Assembly: GCF_900106535.1 (NCBI RefSeq)
Contig: NZ_FNOH01000003.1
Coordinates: 186,001-250,000, forward strand
Source of the DNA: Myxococcus xanthus
GTDB taxonomy: Bacteria; Myxococcota; Myxococcia; Myxococcales; Myxococcaceae
Direction: 5' to 3'
Length of the DNA: 64,000 nucleotides
Part shown: piece after piece, positions 40,401 through 47,661 of the stretch
How positions within the stretch are numbered: the stretch's first letter is position 1
Layout: each line of letters starts with the position of its first letter
Translations under genes and position numbers: made by a program
Notes under the pieces: model-generated
What the model was told of the DNA's origin: nothing
The model's input: the letters and a program-made list of their open reading frames with translations, nothing else
Databases searched by the model: none

Positions 40401-40760
40401 ATCCCACGACGCCCGAGAGCGCTCGAACCACGGCGCCAGGGACAGGCCGTCCTCCCCGCGCAGGTACCGGTCCATGGGCAGCGCGAAGAGCGACTGCGCC
40501 TCGCGGGGGAAGGACCGATGCGCGGCCGCCGCCGCCGTCACCGCGTACACGTCATCCGCGTCGCGGCGAACCCAGCCGAGCGATTCGAACATCCTCATCG
40601 CGACGCGCAGATGTCCCCGGTTGGCACGCAATGCCTCCGCCAACCGGTCGAAGTCCTTCGGTCCCTGCCGCAGGAGTTCGAACAGGCCAGCGTCGTTGCA
40701 GGCCAGGACCACGGGCGTGACCACATAACCGTGTGCGTGGTTGTTGATCAGGTTCAACAT
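34494..40760 (-). CDS. taI: TaI, PKS with MT-GNAT-ACP loading unit and KS-KR-ACP module
   Basis: 2088-aa starter-forming PKS. Residues 1-90 look like the helical N-terminal domain of class I methyltransferases, and DMGCGDGTLL near residue 290 is the SAM-binding motif. A His-rich stretch around residues 440-470 precedes a GNAT domain (about 513-707). ACP1 reads LGVDSV, Ser about 771. The KS (about 840-1270) has Cys1003 (37752-37754) and EAHGTGTSLGDP. The KR (about 1690-1870) has TGGLGPVG; its catalytic Tyr is present, but the usual Asn four residues on is Thr (DYGYAT). ACP2 reads FGMDSI, Ser2043 (34632-34634). MT-GNAT-ACP loaders are known from saxitoxin SxtA, gephyronic acid and apratoxin synthases, where they methylate and decarboxylate malonyl-ACP. 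The gene starts 11 nt after taY. No AT is present. Confidence 0.87.
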   Translation of the reverse strand: MLNLINNHAHGYVVTPVVLACNDAGLFELLRQGPKDFDRLAEALRANRGHLRVAMRMFESLGWVRRDADDVYAVTAAAAAHRSFPREAQSLFALPMDRYLRGEDGLSLAPWFERSRASWDTDDTLVRELLDGAIITPLMLALEQRGGLKEARRLSDLWSGGDGRDTCVPEAVQHELAGFFSAQKWTREDAVDAELTPKGAFIFERALLFAIVGSYRPMLASMPQLLFGDCDQVFGRDEAGHELHLDRTLNVIGSGHQHRKYFAELEKLIITVFDAENLSAQPRYIADMGCGDGTLLKRVYETVLRHTRRGRALDRFPLTLIAADFNEKALEAAGRTLAGLEHVALRADVARPDRLIEDLRARGLAEPENTLHIRSFLDHDRPYQPPADRAGLHARIPFDSVFVGKAGQEVVPAEVFHSLVEHLERWAAILHRHPLVILEVHCLPAPVVRGNLSQSESLHFDAYHRFSHQMLVEANHFLLAAAQAGLFARDDVIRRFPRTLSFTRMTLTQFEKRSYRIRWARLGDLPALERLERECWDAELRAPDAVLKARVEKYPQGQLVLELEGQVVGAIYSQRIRDDGVLQGSTAETVDTLHTDTGPVVQLLGVNVSPSAQHSRLGDRLLEFMLQYCALSNDVASVVGVTRCKAYGRHAHLSLEQYVAVRDEHGLSVDPVLRFHQIHGAELGELVVGYRVRDADNHGHGVMVRYDVHNRVRRDAPVEDAESASPAPAVTARGVASTETEYYLRQVVARIVECDAAAVRLDLPLMELGVDSVGLMELAEHIGRRFELKLEETFFFEHNTLDRIGAFLAGRNQPVVAQPVSAPLRPAPVPAPSGEVSDQEIAIVGVACRLPGGVQTPQQLWDTLIARQSLVGTLEDIRWRWSGLGHAAASGHVAHASDVDRFDAAFFNISPAEAELMDPQQRLLLELSWQCIEDAGHDPLRLAGSDTGVFVGASGSDYKTLQDKYGRDIAPQYAVATSTSVIPNRISYFFDFSGPSVQVDTACSSSLVALDQALRALRSGECGQALVGAVSLICEPSNTVCYQRAGMLSEDGRCKTFDASANGYVRGEGAVVFLLKPLKKALADKDPVYGVVMGSAVNHGGRTAGLTAPNPQKQAELVCKALQAANVAPEEVGYIEAHGTGTSLGDPVETKGLVTAFDRMSRAKGTRSTGRCAVGSVKTNIGHLEAAAGAAGLLKALLCLGHKRIPANLHFEQMNPRIGFTGTPFYVSHEEHPWELSEGQARRVAGVSSFGSGGTNAHVLVREHVATRPVSNGVGAGGRYLVLLSARTERALERREADLLTWLQANPLEDLGDVSASLAMGRAHWGHRSAYVVSSHGDLCEQLSLAERRRASTVGATKFDSLRKQRFLQRLQQVFPHDVLLRAAREGAGFHDDLCALADLYLLGSEFDWQPMFSALLTRRLRLPAYPFERDSYWLHPKEAADGIPAVVKAPVREPQAGAGSWLCVAQKWVPTALEDGIDWRVRLARYAGKEIAIVYQEADDLASFKVLLSAACAGLGDRAPRVHSVDARDFGDALDGNPFPVLPDVVFSLGASKPEGQGALRAAQTVFRISQTLMRAAGERAVRLYHLHEVSPSQSAIDAEALGGFIRSAMLENAAHVWKVVGFSADGAALSPRQALLQEWLSDPEASPEIVGSHVCATPCEVRYAQAQRALATFVEVPPEQARTDFPKLRQGGTYLVTGGLGPVGEQVCRQMARRYQPTLVFFSRSSLDPVREAQLETLRSLGAKVEYLPVDITDPAALRGAWAEAKARVGVFHGILHLARLVEDSPIYSKRWASFERVVAAKARGTVLLDEVSANEPLELFLLFSSVAAFGIRGSSDYGYATAYQNAFARHRNEQVKRGERSGRTVSQCWGPWTVDSYMPERRDERFAAMGWGLIEPSQALEAIDQSLQLSEPVVALVRTPSLELARRVFGLARSNDTQPSASSPWAGLEEGLRRFEAGGAPAPAAVAAFLADYDLEQVPTALVERAHGLMFSAPVERAPRRLATGGEALERAVRDALTEVLKLRGDYSDDQTFQSFGMDSISATQLATRLEKKLAMPILPRWFLEFSTARALIRHLAAQSPQRQS

Positions 40761-40771
40761 AGGGGCGCGCC

Positions 40772-41533
40772 TCAGAGGAACAGCTGCTCGATGCGCCTCC
40801 TCACGTCGTCGTGATGGAAGGTGATGCCGTGCATCTCCAGCTCACGCTCGATGACGTCCGGAAGCTCTCGGCGGATGTCGCGAACCAGGTGCCGCTTGAG
40901 CGTCACGAGCGACAGCCGAGGTTTCGCGGCCAGGTCCCTCGCAATCTCGTAGGCGTGGGGCAAGACTTCCTTGCGCGGCAACACCGGAAAAGGCACGCCC
41001 CGCTTCTCCAGGTCGGCGCCGCGGTAGTTCCTGGCGTTGAGCAGGAGCTCATGCCCGAGCGAGTACCCCAGCCGCTTCGGCACGATGTACGTGGCGCCCA
41101 TCCCCGGCGTGAAGCCGTAGCGCATGAAGTTCGTCGTGTAGACGCTCTCCCGGCTCAGGACCACGAAGTCCGCGAACAGCCCCATCGCGAACCCGCCGCC
41201 TACGCCATGTCCCTGCATGGCGGAAATCACCGGGATGTCGCACTCCAGCGCGAGGCTGTAGAAGTTGGTGACGTTGAAGGAGCCGATGCCGTCGCAGATG
41301 GACAGCAGGCCGGCCTTGGTCCCGCCGAGCGCGAAGTAGGTGTCGTAGCCGGTGAGCACCACCGCGCGGTAGCGCTCGTTTCCATTCACCTTGCCGAACA
41401 CGGTGATGAGCTCGCGCACGAGCTGCTCGCTGAACATGTTCTTGTTCTCGCGATCCACCAGGGTGATCTGCGCCACCCCCTCCTCCACCTCATGGAGCGT
41501 GACCACCGGCGCCATTGGCGTTCCTTCCGTCAT
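40772..41533 (-). CDS. taY: TaY, enoyl-CoA hydratase-like ECH2 (beta-branch decarboxylase)
   Basis: 253-aa crotonase-family enzyme that decarboxylates the dehydrated HMG-like intermediate on the PKS ACP, the last step of beta-branching. The sequence follows the PksI/ECH2 pattern very closely: TGYDTYFALGGT, then MQGHGVGGGF, MRYGFTPGMGAT, and the C-terminal ITFHHDDVRRRI. I chose the ATG at 41533 because it overlaps the taX stop as ATGA with GGGA just upstream. Another ATG at 41542 would add three residues. It is coupled to taX, the ECH1 partner. Active as a soluble cytosolic trimer in known members of the family. Confidence 0.92.
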   Translation of the reverse strand: MTEGTPMAPVVTLHEVEEGVAQITLVDRENKNMFSEQLVRELITVFGKVNGNERYRAVVLTGYDTYFALGGTKAGLLSICDGIGSFNVTNFYSLALECDIPVISAMQGHGVGGGFAMGLFADFVVLSRESVYTTNFMRYGFTPGMGATYIVPKRLGYSLGHELLLNARNYRGADLEKRGVPFPVLPRKEVLPHAYEIARDLAAKPRLSLVTLKRHLVRDIRRELPDVIERELEMHGITFHHDDVRRRIEQLFL

Positions 41534-42318
41534 GATTCCCATGGGAGTCGGCCTGTCTCCACGTAGCGATGGATGGCTTCCAGCGTGGCGCGGTCGGAGA
41601 ACATCGCCTCATTGGCGGAGATGGCCCGGGGCATGGCCGCGAGCAGCTGGCCGCCCAGCTCGGAGGCGTACTTCTTGTACTGGGTCACCGCTGGCTTCGA
41701 CAGGCACCGCAGCCTGCGCAAGTGGAGCCGCAACAGCTTCTCGCTATCGGCGTCCACCGCGTCCGCCAACCCCCAGCTCAGCGCCTGGGCCGCGTCGATG
41801 GGCCGCGTCATCAGCGTCAGGTAGTGCGCCCGCTGGATGCCGATTCGCCGGGCGAGGAACGGCATCACGCAGGCGGGGAACAGCCCGAACAGCAGCTCGG
41901 AGAGACTGAACTGGACCTCCGCCTTTGCCAGCACGATGTCGCACGCGGCGACGAAGCCCAGGCCGCCCGCGTTGGCCTTGCCCTGCACATGGGCGACCGT
42001 CACGTAGGGGCCTGTCGCCAGTTGCAGCCACAGCCGGTACAGCTGCTCCGCGTTGCCTTGCTCCCGGCGGCCGTCGTCGACCCGGTCGTGGATGGCTCGA
42101 AAATCCGCGCCCATGCAGAACACGTGTGGCAGGCCTTCGAGCACCACCGTGGTGGCGTGCTCCTCACATAACGTGAGCACCTGCTGGCACTCGTCAATCA
42201 GCGTGCGGCTGATGGTGTTGTCCGCATCCGGCCGGTGGAGCTGGAGAAAACAGGTCTGCGCCTCGAAGCGGACCCGGAGCGTCTGGTAGTCGCGGTGCGG
42301 AGGGGAAGCGGCTTGCAT
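41530..42318 (-). CDS. taX: TaX, enoyl-CoA hydratase-like ECH1 (beta-branch dehydratase)
   Basis: 262-aa crotonase-family enzyme matching the PksH/CurE ECH1 type, which dehydrates the HMG-like ACP intermediate before TaY decarboxylates it. Visible signatures are VFCMGADF, VQGKANAGGLGFVAACD for the oxyanion-hole region, and FSLSELLFGLFPACVMPFLARR. The start chosen is the ATG at 42318, 7 nt after the taK stop. The frame extends 46 codons further upstream into taK, but that extension is Arg/Pro/Ser-rich with no crotonase similarity. The stop overlaps taY. Confidence 0.92.
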   Translation of the reverse strand: MQAASPPHRDYQTLRVRFEAQTCFLQLHRPDADNTISRTLIDECQQVLTLCEEHATTVVLEGLPHVFCMGADFRAIHDRVDDGRREQGNAEQLYRLWLQLATGPYVTVAHVQGKANAGGLGFVAACDIVLAKAEVQFSLSELLFGLFPACVMPFLARRIGIQRAHYLTLMTRPIDAAQALSWGLADAVDADSEKLLRLHLRRLRCLSKPAVTQYKKYASELGGQLLAAMPRAISANEAMFSDRATLEAIHRYVETGRLPWES

Positions 42319-42325
42319 GGGCGTG

Positions 42326-43579
42326 TCAGCTCTCCGTGGCGCTCCGGCGCACGGCGACAGCGGTGTTGATGCCGCCGAAGCCGTAGGCGAGCACCAGCGC
42401 GTTCTGGAGGGACTGGGCCTCCGCGGTGGCCCCCACCCAGCGGAACGATGAATCAATCGGGTCCACCAGGTTCAAGGACGGGTGCAGCCGGCCCTGCTCC
42501 AACTGGACCAGCGTGGCGATGAGCCCCACGGCACCCGCCGAGGACAGGCCATGCCCGGTGATGGACTTCGTGGTGTTGACCCGGGCGTGCGTCAGGCCGC
42601 ACGCCTTCAAGGCCCCCAGCTCGATGGCATCCCCCTGACGCGAACCGCTGCCGTGAGGATTCACGTAGTCCACCCGCTCCGGCGCGAGGTCCGCGTGCCG
42701 CAGCGCAGCCCCAATCACCTGCGACTCCCCTTCGATGGACGACAACGGGCCGCGGCTCGCGTCCAACTGCATGGCCCAGCCCGACAGGATGCCGCGAGGA
42801 GTCACCCCGCGTCGCCGAGCGTGCTCCGCAGACTCAACCACCACGGCGCCGCACGCCTCTCCAAAGATGAAGCCATCACTCTCCCGGTCGAAGGGCCGGC
42901 AGGCACGCTCCGGCTCCCGCGCGAACCGGTCGGTGCCCATCGCGCCCATGGCCCGCAGGCCCTGGCATTCCCAGTAGGAGACGTCCATCAGCGCCCCCAC
43001 GGCGATGCAAACGTCCACCCTTCTTGAGAGCACCGCCTCCGCGGCCTGGATGACCGCCAGCAGGCCACTGGCCGATGCGCCTCCCACCGTGAAGGACATC
43101 CCGTGGATGGCGAACTGCTGCGTGCAGAGGCCCACGAGGTCGGTGTCCATGAAGGTCGACCCGTAGGCCGCCCGCAGAAAGGGCACCCGCTCGCGATAGG
43201 CGTCTTGCATCAGCACCAGGTCGCGCTGCTGCACGTTGGTGCCCCCCACCACCAATCCAATCCGGTGTCCGGGGACGGCCTGGAGGCGCGCCGCGTTCCA
43301 GGCCTCGTGGACGGTCACCAGTGCGGCCTGCCCCGAAAACGTGGCCGAGCGCCACAGTTGTGGGGTGACGCCTTCGGGCACGGCCAGCGAGGCGATTTCC
43401 GCCCCCAGGTGGGCCGTCGTCTGCCCGTTGGCCTGATGCTGACGGCCCGGCCGCTCCATCACCCGGAACCGTGCCGCGCCCTCCAGCAGCGCCGAGGTGA
43501 AGGACGCGGCCCCCTGGCCAATGGCGGAGGTGACCCCGAACCCCGAGACAACCAGCTCCTGCACAGGTGAGGTGGACAT
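42326..43579 (-). CDS. taK: TaK, decarboxylating ketosynthase homologue (KS with Ser for Cys)
   Basis: 417-aa KS fold protein. At the active-cysteine position it reads GGASASG instead of DTACSSS, placing Ser169 (43073-43075) where the nucleophile should be. The two histidines are kept (NPHGSGS and KSITGH). This is the known signature of the beta-branch cassette KS (PksF, MupG, CurC type), which decarboxylates malonyl on the dedicated ACP to make acetyl-ACP and cannot condense. The partner ACPs here would be TaB and possibly TaE. The gene lies 61 nt after taV and 7 nt before taX. Confidence 0.92.
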   Translation of the reverse strand: MSTSPVQELVVSGFGVTSAIGQGAASFTSALLEGAARFRVMERPGRQHQANGQTTAHLGAEIASLAVPEGVTPQLWRSATFSGQAALVTVHEAWNAARLQAVPGHRIGLVVGGTNVQQRDLVLMQDAYRERVPFLRAAYGSTFMDTDLVGLCTQQFAIHGMSFTVGGASASGLLAVIQAAEAVLSRRVDVCIAVGALMDVSYWECQGLRAMGAMGTDRFAREPERACRPFDRESDGFIFGEACGAVVVESAEHARRRGVTPRGILSGWAMQLDASRGPLSSIEGESQVIGAALRHADLAPERVDYVNPHGSGSRQGDAIELGALKACGLTHARVNTTKSITGHGLSSAGAVGLIATLVQLEQGRLHPSLNLVDPIDSSFRWVGATAEAQSLQNALVLAYGFGGINTAVAVRRSATES

Positions 43580-43640
43580 TCAGTGGTCTCAGCAGCCGGA
43601 CGGCCCACCGGCCGAGGATTTCAACGACGCTCCGGAGGGC

Positions 43641-45605
43641 TCAGGCATTCGCCCACTTCGCGGGCGCGGCGGTGGCCGGTGCGGGGGCGCCCCGCTTGTT
43701 CGCGGTGATGAGGCGGGTCAGCACGCGGCCGGGGCCCAGCTCCTCGAAGTCCTCCACGCCCTGTTCCAGGAGGTAGCGGACGGTGGCCGTCCACTGCACC
43801 GGGCTGCGCAGTTGCAGAGCCAGCCCCTGCACCACGTTGTCATGAGCGTAAGGTCGGCCCGTGACGTTGGAGATGACCACGCACCGGAGCGGCGCGTACT
43901 GGAACTGAGACAGGAAGCGCTCGAACTCGCTGGCGGCCGGCTGCATGTAGCGCGAGTGAAACGGCGCTCGCACGTTGAGCGGAACGTACCGCGCGCCACG
44001 GTCCACGAAACACTGCCGTGCCCGCTCGATGTCCTGCGCCGGTCCGGAGACCACAATCTGGTCGGGCGAGTTGATGTTGGCGATATCCAGACTGGTCAGC
44101 TGACGGTCTCGAAGGACCTGTTCCACGGCCACGGCATCACAGCCCACCACCGCGGCCATGGTCCCTCCGGACGCGCCGCTCATGAGTTCGCCCCGCCGCT
44201 TCACCAGCCGCAGTCCCGTCTCGAAGTCGAAGGCCCCCGCGACCAGCAGCGCGTTGTACTCGCCCAGGCTGTGGCCCGCGACGAAGGCCGGCTGCTCCGC
44301 TCCTTCACGCAGCCGCTTCAGGTAGCTGAGCGCGTTCACCACGTACAACGCCGGCTGGGTGAACTGCGTCTGCGCCAGCTCCTTGCCTGGGTCCTCCAAA
44401 CAGAGACGCTTGATGGAATACCCCAGGATGGCGTCGGCGATGTCCGTCAGGTCCGGGAACTCGTCGAAGAGCGCGGCCCCCATGCCGCGCTCCTGCGAGC
44501 CCTGCCCCGGGAAGAGCGCGGCCTTGCGGGCATTCACCGGCGCGCTCGCCGCTCCTCGGGTGTGCAGCGCCCAGGGCGAGCTCGGCGGCGGCGGCACCTG
44601 CGCAGGCGCCCTGGGTGCGGGCGCCTCCGTCATCGCGCAGCTCCGCGTCACCCCATCGAGCTCCCGGTCGATGCGGGAGAAGGGGCTGAGCAACGGGAAG
44701 AGCCGTGACGTGGAGTCCCGCGCGAGGATGCGCTTGATGATGGTCGCGAAGGACGCGGCGGGGCCGACGTCGATGAAGTCGCAGCCGCCCTGCCCCTCCA
44801 GTTGCAGGACGGTGTCGTACAGCTGGATGGGCGCGCGGACCACGTTCCAGAAGTGGTCGCTGCGCAGGTCGTGCACCCGGTTCGCGGTGGTGCACGAGTA
44901 CATGGGGATTCGCGGCCACGTCAGCGAATCCGCGCGGACGCGGCTTCGGTACTCCTCCCTCAGCGGGTCCAGGTGCGAGGAATGAAAGGGGTAGCGCACC
45001 GGCAACCGGTGGAACGCCACCGAGCGTTGGGAGAGTTCCTGCTGAATCCGTCCCAGGCCCGCCTCATCCGCCGCAAGGACGAAGTTCGACGGGTAGTTGA
45101 TGGCTGCAACCTCGCCATCCCGCGCGACGGACGTGAAGCCCCGGCAGGCTTCCAGTTCGTGAAGCACCGCGAGCATGCCGCCCCGCGGCGCCGTACGGGC
45201 AAAGAGCTGGGCCTGCGCCGCCACCAGGGCCACGGCCGCGTCCACTGAGATTGCGCCCGCAATCGCCGCCGCCGCCACCTCGCCCATGCTGGCGCCCACG
45301 ACAGCGTCCGGCTGGATACCCCGGTCGATGAGCAGCCGCGCCAGCGCATGCTCAATCATGAAGATGGCGGGAAAGGACACCAGGACATCGTCGAGCGGAT
45401 CCAACCGCGCGGCGCGCGCGTCATAGATTCGCTCGAGAATCGAGTGCCCCAGCCGCTGCTTGAATTGCTCGTCCAGCTCCAGCAGCTGCCGCTTGAACCC
45501 CGTCTGGGTGTCAAACAGCTCCTTGGCCATGAAGTACGACTGGGTGCCCTGGCCGGAAAAAAGAAACACCTTCCGCCGTGCCTGTTTCGACACTGAATCG
45601 ACCAT
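43641..45605 (-). CDS. taV: TaV, discrete tandem acyltransferase (AT1-AT2)
   Basis: 654-aa protein with two AT domains that supplies extender units in trans to the AT-less PKS modules. AT1 (about residues 10-310) has FSGQGTQ and the nucleophile in GASMGE at codon 45288-45290, with a His in YPFHSSH. AT2 (about 360-640) has FPGQGSQ, the nucleophile in GHSLGE (44268-44270) and a His in APFHSRY. AT2 looks like a FabD/PedD-type malonyl transferase. AT1 is more divergent and could proofread (acyl hydrolase) or load a different unit. A Pro/Ala-rich linker joins them. I prefer the ATG at 45605 (GGTGA spaced 5 nt) over a GTG at 45614. Published deletion of taV abolishes myxovirescin. Confidence 0.93.
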   Translation of the reverse strand: MVDSVSKQARRKVFLFSGQGTQSYFMAKELFDTQTGFKRQLLELDEQFKQRLGHSILERIYDARAARLDPLDDVLVSFPAIFMIEHALARLLIDRGIQPDAVVGASMGEVAAAAIAGAISVDAAVALVAAQAQLFARTAPRGGMLAVLHELEACRGFTSVARDGEVAAINYPSNFVLAADEAGLGRIQQELSQRSVAFHRLPVRYPFHSSHLDPLREEYRSRVRADSLTWPRIPMYSCTTANRVHDLRSDHFWNVVRAPIQLYDTVLQLEGQGGCDFIDVGPAASFATIIKRILARDSTSRLFPLLSPFSRIDRELDGVTRSCAMTEAPAPRAPAQVPPPPSSPWALHTRGAASAPVNARKAALFPGQGSQERGMGAALFDEFPDLTDIADAILGYSIKRLCLEDPGKELAQTQFTQPALYVVNALSYLKRLREGAEQPAFVAGHSLGEYNALLVAGAFDFETGLRLVKRRGELMSGASGGTMAAVVGCDAVAVEQVLRDRQLTSLDIANINSPDQIVVSGPAQDIERARQCFVDRGARYVPLNVRAPFHSRYMQPAASEFERFLSQFQYAPLRCVVISNVTGRPYAHDNVVQGLALQLRSPVQWTATVRYLLEQGVEDFEELGPGRVLTRLITANKRGAPAPATAAPAKWANA

Positions 45606-45642
45606 GATGTTCACCGCGCTGGAGATGGTGGGGCCAAGCGGT

Positions 45643-47070
45643 TCAGCTCGGCAGCCGCGACTCGACGATGATGGGCACGCCCTGAGACGGCGCCAGCGTG
45701 TTGCTCCGGCGCACCACCTTCGCGTGGTAGCCGGGCCTGGTATCGAAGCGCATGCGGCGCACCGTCTCCGAGACGAAGATCTTCATCTCGTAGTAGGCGA
45801 AGCTCGTCCCGATGCACTTCCGGATGCCCCCTCCGAAGGGGAAGTAGTGGAACGGATTCACCCGCTCCTCCAGGAAACGCTCTGGCCGAAAGACCTTCGG
45901 GTCTCCCCACAGGTCCGCGCGATGGTGCGTGCCGTAGATGTTGGGCGACAGCACCACGTTCGCCGGGTACGTCGTTCCGCCAATGGTCTGTGGCTCCTTG
46001 AGCACGCGAGCCACCAGGCTGAAGACGGGCGTGATGCGCATCGTCTCCTTGACCACGGCATCCAGGAACTTCAGCTCGTTGATCTTCGCCAGCGGCAGCA
46101 CGCCGTCCACCGTGTGGGCCGCGATCTCCTCACGCAGCTTGCCCATCGCATCCGGGTGACGGCAGAGGTGGTAGACGCACCACGCGGCGATGGTCGCGCT
46201 CGTCTCGTGGCCCGCCATCAGCAGCGTCATCAGCTCGTCGCGCAGCTCCTGGGGCGTCATCACGGAGCCGTCGTCGTAGTGCGACTGCATCATCAGCGAG
46301 AGCACGTCCTGCCGCCCGCTGATGTCCTGGCTCCGGCGGTCCTGAATCTCCTGGTAGATGATGTCGTCAATCGCCTTCAGCGACGCGAACACGTCCAGGG
46401 AGGGAAACGCCTTGCCCACGGCCCGCGCGAAGCCCTCGGCGGCGGGCTTGCCCTCCCCGTTCGGGAACAGGAACAGGGCCAGCTTGAGCACCTGGTGCAC
46501 GTGGTGCCGGAACTGGGCAATGGTCCGGGCGTCCTCCAGGCCGAAAATCACCCGGAGAATCACCTCCAGCATGATCTGCTGCGTCTCTTCATGGACCGCG
46601 AACGGCTTCCCGACGGGCCACCGGTCAAGCGCCGCATTGACGATGTCCCGGATGACCGAGCCATACGCATGCATCCGTTCACCCAGGAAGGTGGGCATGA
46701 TGAGCTTGCGATCACGCCGGTGCCGCTTCCCGTCCAACACCAGCAGCGAGTTCTCACCCACCACCGGCTTCAACCCGTTGTTCGCCTTCCCTCCGAGGAA
46801 GAGGTCCGGGTCACCCTTGAAGATGACCTCGATCAAGGCGGGATCGCTGGTCTGGATGAACGGCGGCGTCCCCGGAATCTTGAGGGTGAAGGTGTCACCG
46901 TACCGGGCGGCGCAGCGGTCCAGGAACTCCGTGGGCCGCAGGAACAACATCATCAACTGCGCGATGCCGGGCATTGCCGGACCGCGAGGCAGTGCCTGGG
47001 CGCCGACGGGCGCGACAGGCGGTGGTTTTGACAAGGCGTGGTCCGGCTCAACTGGCTCTGAGGTCCCCAT
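45643..47070 (-). CDS. taH: TaH, cytochrome P450
   Basis: 475-aa P450 monooxygenase. Diagnostic motifs are the I-helix AGHETSA with oxygen-activating Glu-Thr, the ExxR in KETMR, the PERF region and the heme-thiolate loop FGGGIRKCIG. There is no membrane anchor; the N-terminus is a Pro-rich leader before MMLFLRP. The ATG at 47070 has GGAG 5 nt upstream and is preferred over a GTG 12 codons earlier. In published work on this pathway TaH acts late, oxidising a beta-branch methyl that TaQ, outside the window, then O-methylates. Redox partners are not seen nearby. Confidence 0.92.
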   Translation of the reverse strand: MGTSEPVEPDHALSKPPPVAPVGAQALPRGPAMPGIAQLMMLFLRPTEFLDRCAARYGDTFTLKIPGTPPFIQTSDPALIEVIFKGDPDLFLGGKANNGLKPVVGENSLLVLDGKRHRRDRKLIMPTFLGERMHAYGSVIRDIVNAALDRWPVGKPFAVHEETQQIMLEVILRVIFGLEDARTIAQFRHHVHQVLKLALFLFPNGEGKPAAEGFARAVGKAFPSLDVFASLKAIDDIIYQEIQDRRSQDISGRQDVLSLMMQSHYDDGSVMTPQELRDELMTLLMAGHETSATIAAWCVYHLCRHPDAMGKLREEIAAHTVDGVLPLAKINELKFLDAVVKETMRITPVFSLVARVLKEPQTIGGTTYPANVVLSPNIYGTHHRADLWGDPKVFRPERFLEERVNPFHYFPFGGGIRKCIGTSFAYYEMKIFVSETVRRMRFDTRPGYHAKVVRRSNTLAPSQGVPIIVESRLPS

Positions 47071-47118
47071 GAACTCCAGTCCTTGGCCCGGCGGCCGACC
47101 GCACACCCATGGCGGGGC

Positions 47119-47634
47119 CTATCCGGGAGACAACTGCTGACGCGGCTCGCGGAACGACTCCAGGATCATCAGGGCGGCCCCTACGACTACCGCTGTGTCC
47201 GCGATGTTGAAGGAGGGCCAATAGAAGCGGTCCCCCACGTGCCATGACACGAAATCCACCACGTAGCGCAGGCGCACCCGGTCCACGTAGTTGCCCAACG
47301 CGCCGCCAATCATCGTCGCCAGCGACCAGCGCTGGAGCTTCATCGTCGGCGGCGTGTAGAAGTAGTAGCCAATCAGCAACACGATGCAGATGGCGCCCAC
47401 GACGTAGAAGAAAGGCATGCGCCACTCTTCGCCGAAGCTGGAGAACAGACCGAACGCACCCGCTCGGTTCTCCACGTAGTGGAAGTGCCACCAGCTATCG
47501 AAGACCGCGACGGGCCTTTTCGCCCCGTCGCGCGCCATCTGTTTGGTGACTTGATCGGCCGCGAACCATGCGCCGCCAACGGCAAGGAGATAGCCCAGGC
47601 GGGCAGGCCAGTTCGTCAAGGAAGGAGTGTTCAT
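47119..47634 (-). CDS. taG: TaG, signal peptidase II (LspA) paralogue inside the cluster
   Basis: 171-aa inner-membrane aspartyl protease that cleaves prolipoprotein signal peptides. Four hydrophobic segments are visible (about residues 13-30, 72-92, 103-118 and 140-158). The catalytic aspartates lie in GNYVDRV and FNIADTA. The N-terminal DQVTK segment is typical of LspA. Myxovirescin kills by inhibiting LspA, so a copy here most likely protects the producer, by target excess or by reduced drug binding. It sits between taF (27 nt) and taH (48 nt) on the same strand. No obvious Shine-Dalgarno precedes the ATG, so it may rely on translation from taF. Confidence 0.94.
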   Translation of the reverse strand: MNTPSLTNWPARLGYLLAVGGAWFAADQVTKQMARDGAKRPVAVFDSWWHFHYVENRAGAFGLFSSFGEEWRMPFFYVVGAICIVLLIGYYFYTPPTMKLQRWSLATMIGGALGNYVDRVRLRYVVDFVSWHVGDRFYWPSFNIADTAVVVGAALMILESFREPRQQLSPG

Positions 47635-47661
47635 TCGTCGGAATTGGAGGTGGCGTATGAG

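Noticed and set aside
42319..42456. N-terminal extension of taX into taK
   Set aside because: Arg/Pro/Ser-rich translation with no crotonase similarity; an ATG at 42318 lies 7 nt after the taK stop and begins at the normal family boundary.
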